From assembly GCA_016713085.1 (NCBI GenBank), contig JADJPV010000001.1, positions 1,695,001-1,759,000 of the forward strand: 64,000 nt of DNA, in the 5' to 3' direction. Made by a program: the position numbers and the translations under genes. Every line of letters begins with the position of its first letter. The first letter of the stretch is position 1. This stretch comes from Chitinophagaceae bacterium. GTDB lineage: Bacteria; Bacteroidota; Bacteroidia; Chitinophagales; Chitinophagaceae. The notes beneath the pieces were generated by a model. It ran no database searches. It saw only the letters and a list, made by a program, of their open reading frames with translations, and was not told the DNA's origin. Shown in pieces: positions 19,430 to 28,092 of the stretch.

Positions 19430-21145
19430 ATGCCCAAAGTAATAATACTTGGAGGTGGCGTGGCAGGTATGAGTGCCGCTCATGAACTGATTGAAAGAGG
19501 ATTTGAAGTGGAAGTGTATGACAGGCATAAGGTATATGCCGGAGGCAAAGCAAGAAGTGTACATATTAAAGAGCCGGCAGCAGAAAATAATGAACCTTTA
19601 CCGGGCGAACATGGCTTTCGTTTTTTTCCCGGTTTTTATAAGCATGTGATCGATACCATGAAACGTATTCCGTATAAAAAAAGCGACGGAACAGAGGTTA
19701 TGGTTTCCGACAATCTTACTTCAACAGCAAGGGTTTTGCTTGCAAGGAATGGAAAGCCATCAATTACAACGATTGTGAATTTTCCGCATACATTGAATGA
19801 TATCAAAACTTTGCTGAACTCCATGCATGCTGATACAGGGTTAACGGAAGAAGAGAAACATTTCTTTGCCGGGAAAGTATGGCAGCTGATGACTTCCTGT
19901 TATGAACGCAGAGCCAATGATTATGAAAAGATCAGCTGGTGGGATTACCTGGAAGCAGATCGTTTTTCAGATAATTACAGGGCATTACTGGTGCAGGGCT
20001 TAACCAGAACACTGGTTGCAGCCAATGCAAAATTTGCCAGTACTAAAACAGGCGGTGATATTTTTCTGCAACTCATTTTTAATATTACCAATCCGCATGT
20101 GCATACCGATCGTGTATTAAATGGCCCTACCAATTCAGTATGGATACACCCATGGTATGATTATCTAACTGCTAAGGGAGTAAAATACTTCAGGCACTAT
20201 GAAGTAACAGGAATTGAAATGACGGATCGGAAAATATCCGGCGCTAAAATTTTAGATAAGAATACCAACAATACTATAACTGCTACGGGTGATTATTATC
20301 TGCTTGCAGTGCCGGTTGAAAAAGCAGCAGCATTAATTACAAAAGATATGCTTGCTGTTGATGCAACATTACAGGGCATTATTGATTTAGCACCAAGTGT
20401 TGCCTGGATGAACGGTGTTCAGTATTATTTACCGGAAGAAACAACTCTTGTTGATGGCCATACAATTTATTCTGATTCACCATGGGCTGTTACTTCTATT
20501 TCACAGTTACAGTTCTGGAAAGATTATGATATCAGGACAAAAGGAGATGGAAAGATTCGCACCATTTTATCAGTTGATGTTTCTGATTGGGATACGAAGG
20601 GATCAAACGGATTAACAGCAAAAGAATGCACACATGAACAGTTGAAAGATGAAATCTGGAAACAGATAACAGATAGCCTCAACGTAAATGGCAAACAGGC
20701 ATTACCAAAGGAAACTCCGGCTTTGTGGCATATTGATGGAGATATCAAAGCAATTCCGGGAACGGGTATAAGAGAAAGAAACGAAGAGCCGCTGCTGGTA
20801 AATACAGTTAACTCATGGAATTTACGGCCGGATGCATATACTGAAATATCCAATCTTTTTCTGGCCTCTGATTATGTAAAAACATTTACTGACTTAGCCA
20901 CAATGGAAGGTGCAAACGAAGCAGCACGCAGGGCAGTTAACTCAATTATTGATGCAGCGAAAGTGAATGCTCCGATGTGTGAAATCTGGAAGCTGCACGA
21001 GCCGGATATTCTTGCCGGTTTCAGAAAGCATGATCTCAAAAGATATCAGGAAGGATTAAAATGGGAAATGTATGAGCCCTGGTGGCTGAAAATCATTTTA
21101 AAGATTGTATCATTCTTTAAAAAATTATTTGGGAAAAAAGGGTAG
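19430..21145 (+). CDS. FAD-dependent oxidoreductase (phytoene-desaturase / hydroxysqualene-dehydroxylase-like)
   Basis: This 571-residue protein has an N-terminal Rossmann motif (MPKVIILGGGVAGMSAAHEL), the acidic residue binding FAD ribose (VEVYDRHKVYAGGKA) and GEHGFRFFPGFYKHV, which resembles the second part of amine-oxidase/carotenoid-desaturase folds. A C-terminal FAD-contacting segment is NLFLASDYVKTFTDLATMEGANEAA. There is no signal peptide. The basic C-terminus (KIILKIVSFFKKLFGKKG) may act as a membrane-binding amphipathic helix. The next gene, 39 bp downstream, encodes a terpene-cyclase-like membrane protein, which suggests an isoprenoid substrate; this is inference. Confidence 0.82.
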   Translation: MPKVIILGGGVAGMSAAHELIERGFEVEVYDRHKVYAGGKARSVHIKEPAAENNEPLPGEHGFRFFPGFYKHVIDTMKRIPYKKSDGTEVMVSDNLTSTARVLLARNGKPSITTIVNFPHTLNDIKTLLNSMHADTGLTEEEKHFFAGKVWQLMTSCYERRANDYEKISWWDYLEADRFSDNYRALLVQGLTRTLVAANAKFASTKTGGDIFLQLIFNITNPHVHTDRVLNGPTNSVWIHPWYDYLTAKGVKYFRHYEVTGIEMTDRKISGAKILDKNTNNTITATGDYYLLAVPVEKAAALITKDMLAVDATLQGIIDLAPSVAWMNGVQYYLPEETTLVDGHTIYSDSPWAVTSISQLQFWKDYDIRTKGDGKIRTILSVDVSDWDTKGSNGLTAKECTHEQLKDEIWKQITDSLNVNGKQALPKETPALWHIDGDIKAIPGTGIRERNEEPLLVNTVNSWNLRPDAYTEISNLFLASDYVKTFTDLATMEGANEAARRAVNSIIDAAKVNAPMCEIWKLHEPDILAGFRKHDLKRYQEGLKWEMYEPWWLKIILKIVSFFKKLFGKKG

Positions 21146-21184
21146 AAGAAAACCAACCTGTTTTAAACTTAAAAATCAACGCTT

Positions 21185-21865
21185 ATGCCTTTTGTTAATA
21201 TGCAGGACTATACATTGCTCGATCATCTCCTGTTTGGAATAGGATGTTTTTTATGGGTAATCGTTTATATTCTTGTACTCATCAATATCCGCAAGTTTAA
21301 GTTTGTAGAAATCCCGATGATTGCAGTAACAGTCAATTTTGCATGGGAAACCTTGTGGAGCTGGACCTTCGTTTCCAATATGGGTATGCTGTATGTGTGG
21401 GGTTACCGCAGCTGGTTTTTTCTTGATTGCTTTATTGTGTTTTATACATTGAAATACGGGTATAAACAATTGCAGTTAAATGTTTCACCAACAGCAAGTA
21501 GAATTGCTTTTGCTGCTTTCTGGGTAGCCTGGCTGGTGATTTTATATTTTTTCAGTGTTAAGTTTGATATTCCTCAAAGCGGAATGGGGGGATATGGAGG
21601 TTATTGGTGTAATCTCATTATGTCGTCTGTTTATATAACACTTCTTCTGCGTAAAAAAAACCTGGAATACTTTTCTGTTTCCGGTGCATGGCTGAAAGGA
21701 TTGGGAACTTTTCTGGTAACGCTGTTTTGTATCAATCATGCACAATGGAAAGGGGAATGGTTTTTATACAGTCTTGGAATTGCAACTGCTCTTTTAGATG
21801 CAGTTTATATCTGTACACTTTACTGGTTAAAGAAAAAACAAACTGCCAATGTCAGCATGGGGTAA
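21185..21865 (+). CDS. Seven-helix membrane protein resembling Pyr4/PaxB-type terpene cyclases
   Basis: This 226-residue protein has seven predicted transmembrane helices. Glu55 lies in VNFAWETLWSW, and Asp205 lies in ATALLDAVYICTLYW in the last helix. In the fungal Pyr4/PaxB cyclase family, of similar size (about 240 residues) and topology, one Glu in an N-x-x-W-E motif and one Asp in the last helix are the acids that protonate the epoxide and drive cyclisation. The match is by motif position and topology, not by alignment, so the function is an inference. It lies between a FAD oxidoreductase and an adenylate cyclase gene whose start it overlaps by 17 bp. Confidence 0.6.
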   Translation: MPFVNMQDYTLLDHLLFGIGCFLWVIVYILVLINIRKFKFVEIPMIAVTVNFAWETLWSWTFVSNMGMLYVWGYRSWFFLDCFIVFYTLKYGYKQLQLNVSPTASRIAFAAFWVAWLVILYFFSVKFDIPQSGMGGYGGYWCNLIMSSVYITLLLRKKNLEYFSVSGAWLKGLGTFLVTLFCINHAQWKGEWFLYSLGIATALLDAVYICTLYWLKKKQTANVSMG

Positions 21866-23095
21866 TTTTATTGAAAGCATTTTTGGTTTTGATCTGCTTG
21901 AAGCACAGGAGCGGCGCAAGCGTCGTATGACCATTGAATTGTCATTATGGATTGTAATTGCAGGCATTATGTACAACCTGGTGTACGTATATCTTGGATA
22001 CCCGGCTGCCATAACAGTTTCTGTTGTATCAATTATTGCAACTATTTTGAATATCCTTGTCTTTTACTTTTCAAAGAATTATAAGCTCTTCAAAATAACA
22101 CAGCTGGTTATTCTCGTATTCTTTGGTTTTCTAGATCATGTAATACTTGGAGGATTTGTAGATGGAAGCGGTGTTGGTTTATGTGCAATCCTTGCTGCAA
22201 TGGGCGCATTGATCTTTACTGATGTGCGGACAGCCAGGTTCTTTTTCTTCTTTTTATAATAGGTGTCGTTGGTGTTGGTATTTGGGAGTTCACAATTATT
22301 GATCAGCCATTTCGTATGCCCAGGAAACTGAGTCTTACATTTTTTATTCTGAATTTTATTTTTATCGGTGCCATTGTTTACTTTATTGTTGAAAGCGCAT
22401 TCATTAAATCAAATGCATTTCAGGAACAGTTAGAAAAAGAGAAAGCAAAAACAGAATCATTGCTGTTGAATATTCTTCCCAGTGAAATAGCAATAGAATT
22501 GAAAAACTCCGGCTGGACTAAAGCAAGAGGTTATGCATCGGCAACGGTTGTTTTTTCTGATATTATCGGGTTCTCTTCTACAGCCCGCTATCTTACTCCC
22601 GGTAAGCTGGTGGAAGAATTGGGTTTATACTTTGGAGCATTTGATGATATTATGGAGAAGTACGGGTTAGAAAAAATAAAAACAATCGGTGATGCGTATA
22701 TGTTTGTTGGTGGCATCCCCACCGAATCAAATACACATGCACATGATGCAGTAAGGGCTGCGCTGGAAATGCAGAAAGAAGTGGAACGAATCAAGAGCAG
22801 CGGACAAATTTCTTTTCCATTTACACTCAGGGTGGGCATCCATTCAGGGCCAATTGTTGCAGGTGTGGTTGGAAGGAAAAAATTCGTGTATGATGTATGG
22901 GGTGAAACCGTAAATATGGCTGCACGTATGGAACAGAAAGGGGAAGCAGGGCGGGTGAATATTTCTGAATCAACATACTACCTTGTTCAGAATGAGTTTA
23001 ACTGTACACCCAGGGGAAAAATTTCTGCAAAAAATGTTGGCGATATAGAAATGTATTTTGTGGAAGAGAAGAAACCGGTTAACCCCTTGCTGTAA
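21849..23095 (+). CDS. Membrane-bound class III adenylate cyclase, one-base frameshift
   Basis: The N-terminal part (21849 to about 22250) has an amphipathic start and about four transmembrane helices. The reading then shifts, and the second frame supplies two more helices (LTFFILNFIFIGAIVYFIV), a short coiled coil and the catalytic domain. In that domain VVFSDIIGFSS and KTIGDAYMFVGG carry the metal aspartates, the Lys before TIGD and the Asp in VYDVWGETVNMAARME specify adenine, and Asn/Arg of NMAAR stabilise the transition state. Adding one T in the pyrimidine run at 22241-22256 restores one protein of about 415 residues. The 3' end overlaps a convergent cAMP-binding-domain gene by 17 bp. 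Confidence 0.88.
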
Positions 23096-23531
23096 CCATT
23101 TTCTCGTTCAGCAAACGTAAACGCTGACAAAGAATTTTAATAAATCCCCTGGCTATTTCAGGTCTTGCTTCCAGCAGTTCATAAAATGGATCCTGGTCAA
23201 GTTTAAACAGGAAACAATCTGTATCGCAGGTTGCAGAAGCCGATCTTGTTTCTGAATCAAGTAACGACAATTCACCAAACACTTCTTTTTCTTTCAGTAC
23301 AGCCAGTGTTGAATTCCCTTTATGAATTTTTACTTCACCTTTGTAGATCACATACATTGAATCGCCAATATCTCCTTCATTAAAAACAGGAGTTCCCTGT
23401 TCATATTCCATTTCTTCCAGCAAGGGAGCCAGCTCCGATAAAATCGTTTCAGGTGTTTCATTGAACAGACTGAGCGATTTCAGGATCAATACTTTTTCAA
23501 ACAATAATAGTTTATCAGTGGATGAGCTCAT
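23079..23531 (-). CDS. Stand-alone cyclic nucleotide-binding domain protein
   Basis: This 150-residue protein is a single CNB fold without a DNA-binding domain. It has GTPVFNEGDIGDSMYVIYKG, then the phosphate-binding cassette FGELSLLDSETRSASA with the Gly-Glu and Arg that bind the cyclic phosphate and ribose. The start overlaps the end of the transporter/HEAT gene by 4 bp (ATGA), so the two are translationally coupled. The convergent neighbour is an adenylate cyclase. The likely role is a cAMP sensor that regulates its coupled membrane partner; this is inference from context. Confidence 0.88.
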   Translation of the reverse strand: MSSSTDKLLLFEKVLILKSLSLFNETPETILSELAPLLEEMEYEQGTPVFNEGDIGDSMYVIYKGEVKIHKGNSTLAVLKEKEVFGELSLLDSETRSASATCDTDCFLFKLDQDPFYELLEARPEIARGFIKILCQRLRLLNEKMVTARG

Positions 23532-26305
23532 ATTATTTTAGTTTCAGGTTCTGCAACTGCGTAAGCAGCAGTTTCTCTCAGTAAAATATTTTCTGAACGA
23601 AGGTATTGATGAATCAGTTCCCTGTCAATTTTTAGTGAACCATGCTTTGTTGTGTGCAGGGAGCAGGCTTTTGTCCAGTGATTAAAAAATGCATTCTCTG
23701 TATTCAGTACACGGGTGATCACTTTTTGAATATCAGCAAAAGCAGATTCGGGAATCAGTTTTTTTAATGCAGAACAGCGAAAGGAAAGATCAGCATCTTC
23801 AAAAGCTGAATTGAAAGTAGAAGCATATTCTTTTTTAATGGTTACCTCAATCAGTTCAAGTGCATTGGCTGCCAGCTCTTTTTTATTTAAGTACAATGCT
23901 TTCTTAATTTTATCTACCTGCTCTTTGTCTGAATAAAACGAAAAGAGGTTAAGCAGTGCTTCACGAATATCAAGCAGCTCAAGCTGAAGTGAATCATACA
24001 TGAACAGTTTTATTTCATGTGTTGACCGGGAGCGGTTTAACATGAACAAAATTTCTACTGCCCTCAGTAAATGAGCATGTGTAACAGCGTCAATCAGTCT
24101 GCTGTTTTGTTCGTCAACATGAAAACCTGATCTGTTCAACGCTTTAATGATTGTATAACTTTCTGCAGGGAATGGATGAAACAGTTCAAGCAGGATTTGA
24201 TGTGAAGCTCGGTCTCCAATTCTTCCACAGGTAAGAATCAGCCTTTCCTTTTGTTTTTGAGTGATTTTTTGACCGAACAATAACTCTTTTATTGCAGCTA
24301 GACTTTTGTTTCCGGCTTTTACAAATGCTTCCGTCACTTCTTTTTCATGCGAAGTGAAGAGTTTAGCCAGGTGCAAAATGGTTTTATTGCCGGAATTTGG
24401 GCCAATTGATTGAATCGCTGCTTTCTGTACTTCAATCGTTGAATCATCCAGTAAGTGCTCAAAGTCTTTTTCAAAAACCGGGCCTCCTATTTCAGTAACA
24501 GAACGAATGGCTGATATTTTTTGTAAGGGGTCATTTGATAATAACAGCTGTTTTAATAAATCAATTGCCGGCTTTCGCTCCATTTCTGTTTTACCAAATT
24601 GCAGAATGCTTATCAGAGCTGCCTGTTGTAACAGTAAATCAGGTGAGGAAAGAAAGGGTAATACAAAAACATTGTCAAAATTAATTGAACAAAGAACCCG
24701 CAGTGCTTTTGCCCTCACAACTACATTACTGCTGTTACTGATAAGGTCTGCAACATCACCGGTAATTACTGTCAACTTTTTCTTCTGCACAATATCTAAC
24801 GCAGCTATGCAAACATTTGTGGAAGGATGTTTCAGTGCGGTAGCTATCAGCTGATCATTGATTTTGCCTTTATCATCATCCAGCACTTTAAGCAGGTATA
24901 AAACTTCCAGTTCTGTTCCGGTATGAATTTTCTCTGCAATCCTGTCAAGTGTTTGTTTGTCATTCACGTTAAACTCTTCCCTTGTAAAATACCTGCTGCT
25001 GATTGTTTGTATCAGTGTTTTTAAATATTGTTTCTGTATGAGGAATACATAAACTGCCCAGATAACTGAAAGGGTAATGATGATATAACAGAGTATAACC
25101 AGTTGATACAAATTCCATTTATAAAGATAATACAGGAGAACCCCGATAAATAAATAGGCAAAAGGATCCATGATGCCTTTTACAATATTATGTGCCCTTA
25201 GCCGCTCAGGTGTGGAAAGCGGCTGAAGTATTGTAAGCAATACCGGTGAATTAATGGAAGCTCTTAAGGCATCAACAAGGATTGCTGTTATACCGAATAC
25301 ATACAGGATCAGTTTACTGTCCTGTTTGTATGTGAAGGCAATTAAAACAATTACGTTCAATATAAAAACAGCAATGGGAGTAATGAGTAAAGCGTTTCTG
25401 TTTCCTATGCCTGCTACAATTCTGCTGGTGAAACCAAGTTTAAAAACCCAGGCTACAAGCCTTGCTGAACCCATGAATAAAGCAATAAACGCAGCAAAGG
25501 AAACATCGGAGGTATATCTGTCTGATTCTTTTATTTCTGCATAAAATGCATATTCAATTAATACAAAACCGGCAAATGCAATCATGGAAAGAATCGCTGT
25601 ACGCATGATCAGTTTATTTCCGGTAATGTTGCGCAGCATAGCCGCTAGTCCGGCAGTTTGGTGTTGTTTTATTTTATGTGTGTGTGCAGTAATTTTTGAA
25701 AGATCAGCCGAATGAAAGATGCTGCGGACAAAAAATAATGAAAACAGCATTCCGAAAAACCCTGCAAGTAACAGGTTTTGTGTACCTATAAAAGGAATTG
25801 CCAGTAAAGCAATGGTATAGCCAAGAAACTTTGCAGGAATATCACCTGAGCTGATTACCCCAAATAGTCTTTTGCTTTGTCTTACATCATACAGCTGAGC
25901 AGCAAGCCCCCAAAACTCAAGGTTATTGATGAGGTATAATACATTAAACCAGGCAAGCATGATATAATAAAACCAATTCCCGGAAAATACAAATTCACCT
26001 AACCAGAAAAACAACATGCTTGTTGCCATGATGAGCGTCATAACTACACTCAGCTTCTGTAAACTCAGTTTGTGTTCAAGTTTGTTGCTTACTATACCGG
26101 CAATCCATAAAAGAAAAGCAGAGATGATAAAAACATAAGCCAATTCAGAAATGGGAAATTTTTCGAGGAACTGTGAAATAGCTGCGGTAAAAAACAGGGC
26201 AATACCTGCACCCTGAAAAAACTGAAGTGAAAAGAGTTTTTGCACCAATGGCCATTCTCCGGGATGTATATTTAACAGCTTTAAAAATCGTGACGACGGA
26301 TTCAT
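23528..26305 (-). CDS. Nucleotide-transporter-like (MFS/NTT) membrane domain fused to HEAT repeats
   Basis: This 925-residue protein has a membrane half and a soluble half. Residues 1-430 hold about twelve transmembrane segments and resemble the ATP:ADP antiporter (NTT/Tlc)-related group of the MFS fold: FQGAGIALFFTAAISQFLE, WGLAAQLYDVRQSKRLFG and SGDIPAKFLGYTIALL. Residues 440-925 are alpha-helical HEAT-type repeats (ATALKHPSTNVCIAALDIV, LLSNDPLQKISAIRSVTEIG). The gene is coupled to a CNB-domain gene, which suggests a cAMP-regulated membrane complex. The transported molecule is unknown, and residues needed for ATP/ADP exchange cannot be judged by eye. Confidence 0.8.
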   Translation of the reverse strand: MNPSSRFLKLLNIHPGEWPLVQKLFSLQFFQGAGIALFFTAAISQFLEKFPISELAYVFIISAFLLWIAGIVSNKLEHKLSLQKLSVVMTLIMATSMLFFWLGEFVFSGNWFYYIMLAWFNVLYLINNLEFWGLAAQLYDVRQSKRLFGVISSGDIPAKFLGYTIALLAIPFIGTQNLLLAGFFGMLFSLFFVRSIFHSADLSKITAHTHKIKQHQTAGLAAMLRNITGNKLIMRTAILSMIAFAGFVLIEYAFYAEIKESDRYTSDVSFAAFIALFMGSARLVAWVFKLGFTSRIVAGIGNRNALLITPIAVFILNVIVLIAFTYKQDSKLILYVFGITAILVDALRASINSPVLLTILQPLSTPERLRAHNIVKGIMDPFAYLFIGVLLYYLYKWNLYQLVILCYIIITLSVIWAVYVFLIQKQYLKTLIQTISSRYFTREEFNVNDKQTLDRIAEKIHTGTELEVLYLLKVLDDDKGKINDQLIATALKHPSTNVCIAALDIVQKKKLTVITGDVADLISNSSNVVVRAKALRVLCSINFDNVFVLPFLSSPDLLLQQAALISILQFGKTEMERKPAIDLLKQLLLSNDPLQKISAIRSVTEIGGPVFEKDFEHLLDDSTIEVQKAAIQSIGPNSGNKTILHLAKLFTSHEKEVTEAFVKAGNKSLAAIKELLFGQKITQKQKERLILTCGRIGDRASHQILLELFHPFPAESYTIIKALNRSGFHVDEQNSRLIDAVTHAHLLRAVEILFMLNRSRSTHEIKLFMYDSLQLELLDIREALLNLFSFYSDKEQVDKIKKALYLNKKELAANALELIEVTIKKEYASTFNSAFEDADLSFRCSALKKLIPESAFADIQKVITRVLNTENAFFNHWTKACSLHTTKHGSLKIDRELIHQYLRSENILLRETAAYAVAEPETKII

Positions 26306-26319
26306 TTGTTGTTGTTTAG

Positions 26320-26919
26320 CTAAAGGCGCAGCAGTTCGCTTTTCTTTAATTCTTCATAGTGCAGGCTTTTAACAGGTCCTCTCAATTTTTGCGAAGACTT
26401 TGTACAGTATTCATGGGATTCAAAAAAACGGAGTTGTAATTCTTCAAAAGCTTTTTGATTACCTACAATGCCATAAGATATAAATTCTGCCTGTAAAGTC
26501 TTGCTGATTTTTTGAAAATCATTTCTGCCCAGATAATCCAGGTCGGCGTCTGCTATAATCTGCTCCAGTAAATTACATGGCTTTTGTGGAATCCTGGTAG
26601 CTTCAATCATACCACATATATTTTTAATATGGATTTCAGAAAAACCAAAAAAGGGAAGCTCCCGCTTTACTTTTTTGCAGCTCTCTGTTTCATGACCTTT
26701 ATAAGTGAGTAAAAAACCAGTGTCATGATAAAGTGCAGAAACCTGTAAAAGGAGCAGGTCTTCTTCACGGGTGATTCTCTCCCGCTTTGCAATTGCAAGG
26801 GATTGTTTTACCACATCAATTGTATGATGAACTCCATGGTAGCATAGGTTTTCAGGCAGCAATGTTTGTAATTCTGACAATACTTTATCAGAAATAAGTT
26901 GAACCGTTTCAATGGTCAT
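26320..26919 (-). CDS. HD-domain phosphohydrolase
   Basis: This 199-residue cytoplasmic protein contains the HD-superfamily metal residues: His in YHGVHHTIDVV, the HD pair in VSALYHDTGFL and a later Asp in IIADADLDYLGR. HD proteins hydrolyse phosphate esters, including cyclic nucleotides. The gene is the first of a minus-strand run (HD, transporter-HEAT, CNB) 14 bp upstream of the transporter, so it may be part of the cAMP circuit as a degrading enzyme. That role is inferred only from position. Confidence 0.82.
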   Translation of the reverse strand: MTIETVQLISDKVLSELQTLLPENLCYHGVHHTIDVVKQSLAIAKRERITREEDLLLLQVSALYHDTGFLLTYKGHETESCKKVKRELPFFGFSEIHIKNICGMIEATRIPQKPCNLLEQIIADADLDYLGRNDFQKISKTLQAEFISYGIVGNQKAFEELQLRFFESHEYCTKSSQKLRGPVKSLHYEELKKSELLRL

Positions 26920-27044
26920 AGCAGAATTTGTGCTTTAATGTACAAACTCAAAATGGTATTCTATAATGATAAAAGAGAAGCAGGGACAAAAAAAAGCCCT
27001 TTGTATAAACAAAAGGCAGTCGTAAAAATAAGCATGAGAAAAAG

Positions 27045-27215
27045 CTGTAGGGGGAGGGATCGAACCTCCACGGAGCAGTTAGTTGTAGCACAAAGTTCAG
27101 TGGTCGACCCTGGTCGGCTGATTATTGCTAATCAACCGGCTCTATGCTATATTTATCCTGTTACCTCCACCCCCGAGACAAGAGGGTATGTCTGCCAAGA
27201 TTTCATCACCCCACA
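27045..27215 (-). ncRNA. tRNA-like structured RNA, copy 1 (downstream copy)
   Basis: On the minus strand this 171-nt stretch folds as a type II tRNA cloverleaf. It has a 7-bp acceptor (UGUGGGG with CCCUACA), U8-G9, a 3-bp D stem (AUG/CAU) and a 13-nt D loop AAAUCUUGGCAGA of tRNA-Leu style. The anticodon arm is 5+7+5 with loop UUGUCUC (anticodon position GUC, U33 present). The T arm is perfect: GGAGG UUCGAUC CCUCC. G is the discriminator base, no CCA is encoded and a U run follows. In place of the variable arm are 100 nt (27070-27169) with their own stems, including a nine-pair GGUUGAUUA / UAAUCAGCC hairpin closed by GCAA. Its U-G pair would be an A-C mismatch on the plus strand, which fixes the strand. 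Confidence 0.75.
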
Positions 27216-27236
27216 AAGTTTAAAGAACTTAAAAAG

Positions 27237-27406
27237 CTGTAGAGGGAGGGATCGAACCTCCACGGAGCAGTTAGTTGTAGCACAAAGTTCGGTGGTCGAC
27301 CCCGGTCGTCACGCCTTACAGCGTAACGGCTCTATGCTATATTTATCCTGTTATCTCCACCCCCGAGACGAGAGGGCATGTCTGCCAAAAATTTCATCAC
27401 TCCACA
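27237..27406 (-). ncRNA. tRNA-like structured RNA, copy 2 (upstream copy)
   Basis: This is a second copy, offset about 192 bp from copy 1, with the same cloverleaf. The acceptor is UGUGGAG with CUCUACA, a compensated A-U where copy 1 has G-C. The D stem is AUG/CAU with a 14-nt loop, the anticodon arm is CCCUC UCGUCUC GGGGG (C at position 33) and the T arm is identical. The 98-nt insert (27262-27359) carries GUUACGC / GCGUGAC where copy 1 has a different hairpin, and CGG...CCG where copy 1 has CAG...CUG. Conserved pairing with changed bases argues for function as RNA. Whether it is charged or acts in translation is unknown. Confidence 0.75.
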
Positions 27407-27550
27407 GTATGTTGTTCAAAGAACAATTACAGTGTAAAAGTAGGGTGATTACAGTATTCATTGCAAATTTTCGAATGATTATTTTAAAACTTTTGATTAT
27501 CTTTAATTAATCATACTATTTTTGAATAAATATCAAAACCGTTGTCAAAT

Positions 27551-28027
27551 ATGCCAGCTAAATTGAATCTTGACAAATTAGACCTTCAAATCATTTCTGA
27601 AATGATGGAAGATGCCCAGATTTCTTATGCCGAATTAGGCAAGAAGCTCTTTGTTTCTGGCGGAACAATCCACGTACGGATAAAAAAACTGCAGGAACAT
27701 GGAATTGTAAAAGGAACAAAGTTAAATGTTGATCTTAAAACACTGGGGTATGATATTACGGCTTTTGTAGGCGTGTATCTTGAAAAGAGTTCATTGTACG
27801 ATAATGTTGCCAAGGACCTTCAGAATATCCCGGAAATAATAAGGCTCAATTATACAACCGGCAACTACAGTATGTTTATTGAAGTGGTTTGTAAAGACAT
27901 TACCCAGCTCCGTTACGTACTGCATGATGCATTACAGAAAATTAAGGGAATTGAGCGGACAGAAACATTTATTTCACTCGATGAAAGTTTTAACCGTAAT
28001 GTGCAGGTAGTACAAAATGCATCCTGA
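27551..28027 (+). CDS. Lrp/AsnC family transcriptional regulator
   Basis: The ATG at 27551 gives MPAKLNLDKLDLQIISEMM. The N-terminal winged helix-turn-helix (AQISYAELGKKLFVSGGTI HVRIKKLQEHG, residues 20-50) is followed by the Lrp effector/oligomerisation domain (GYDITAFVGVYLEKS to the end, about 158 residues in all). Lrp/AsnC proteins respond to amino acids or related metabolites. No amino-acid gene is adjacent. The gene is divergent from the tandem tRNA-like RNAs and precedes two polysaccharide genes by 65 bp. Confidence 0.9.
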   Translation: MPAKLNLDKLDLQIISEMMEDAQISYAELGKKLFVSGGTIHVRIKKLQEHGIVKGTKLNVDLKTLGYDITAFVGVYLEKSSLYDNVAKDLQNIPEIIRLNYTTGNYSMFIEVVCKDITQLRYVLHDALQKIKGIERTETFISLDESFNRNVQVVQNAS

Positions 28028-28092
28028 TGTATTTAATGAACCTGCAATTAAAAACTATTGTACATTAGCCGCAACCGCATATAAATTTACGT

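Noticed and set aside
27045..27406. Ordinary tRNA genes
   Set aside because: Acceptor, D, anticodon and T arms fit, but 98-100 nt lie between anticodon and T arms. That is too long for a variable arm and too short and differently built for a group I intron, so I call them tRNA-like RNA instead.
26899..27510. Plus-strand 203-residue reading frame with a repeated peptide
   Set aside because: It reads the antisense strand of the two tRNA-like RNAs; the duplicated peptide simply reflects the duplicated RNA gene, and the frame has no family or start signal.
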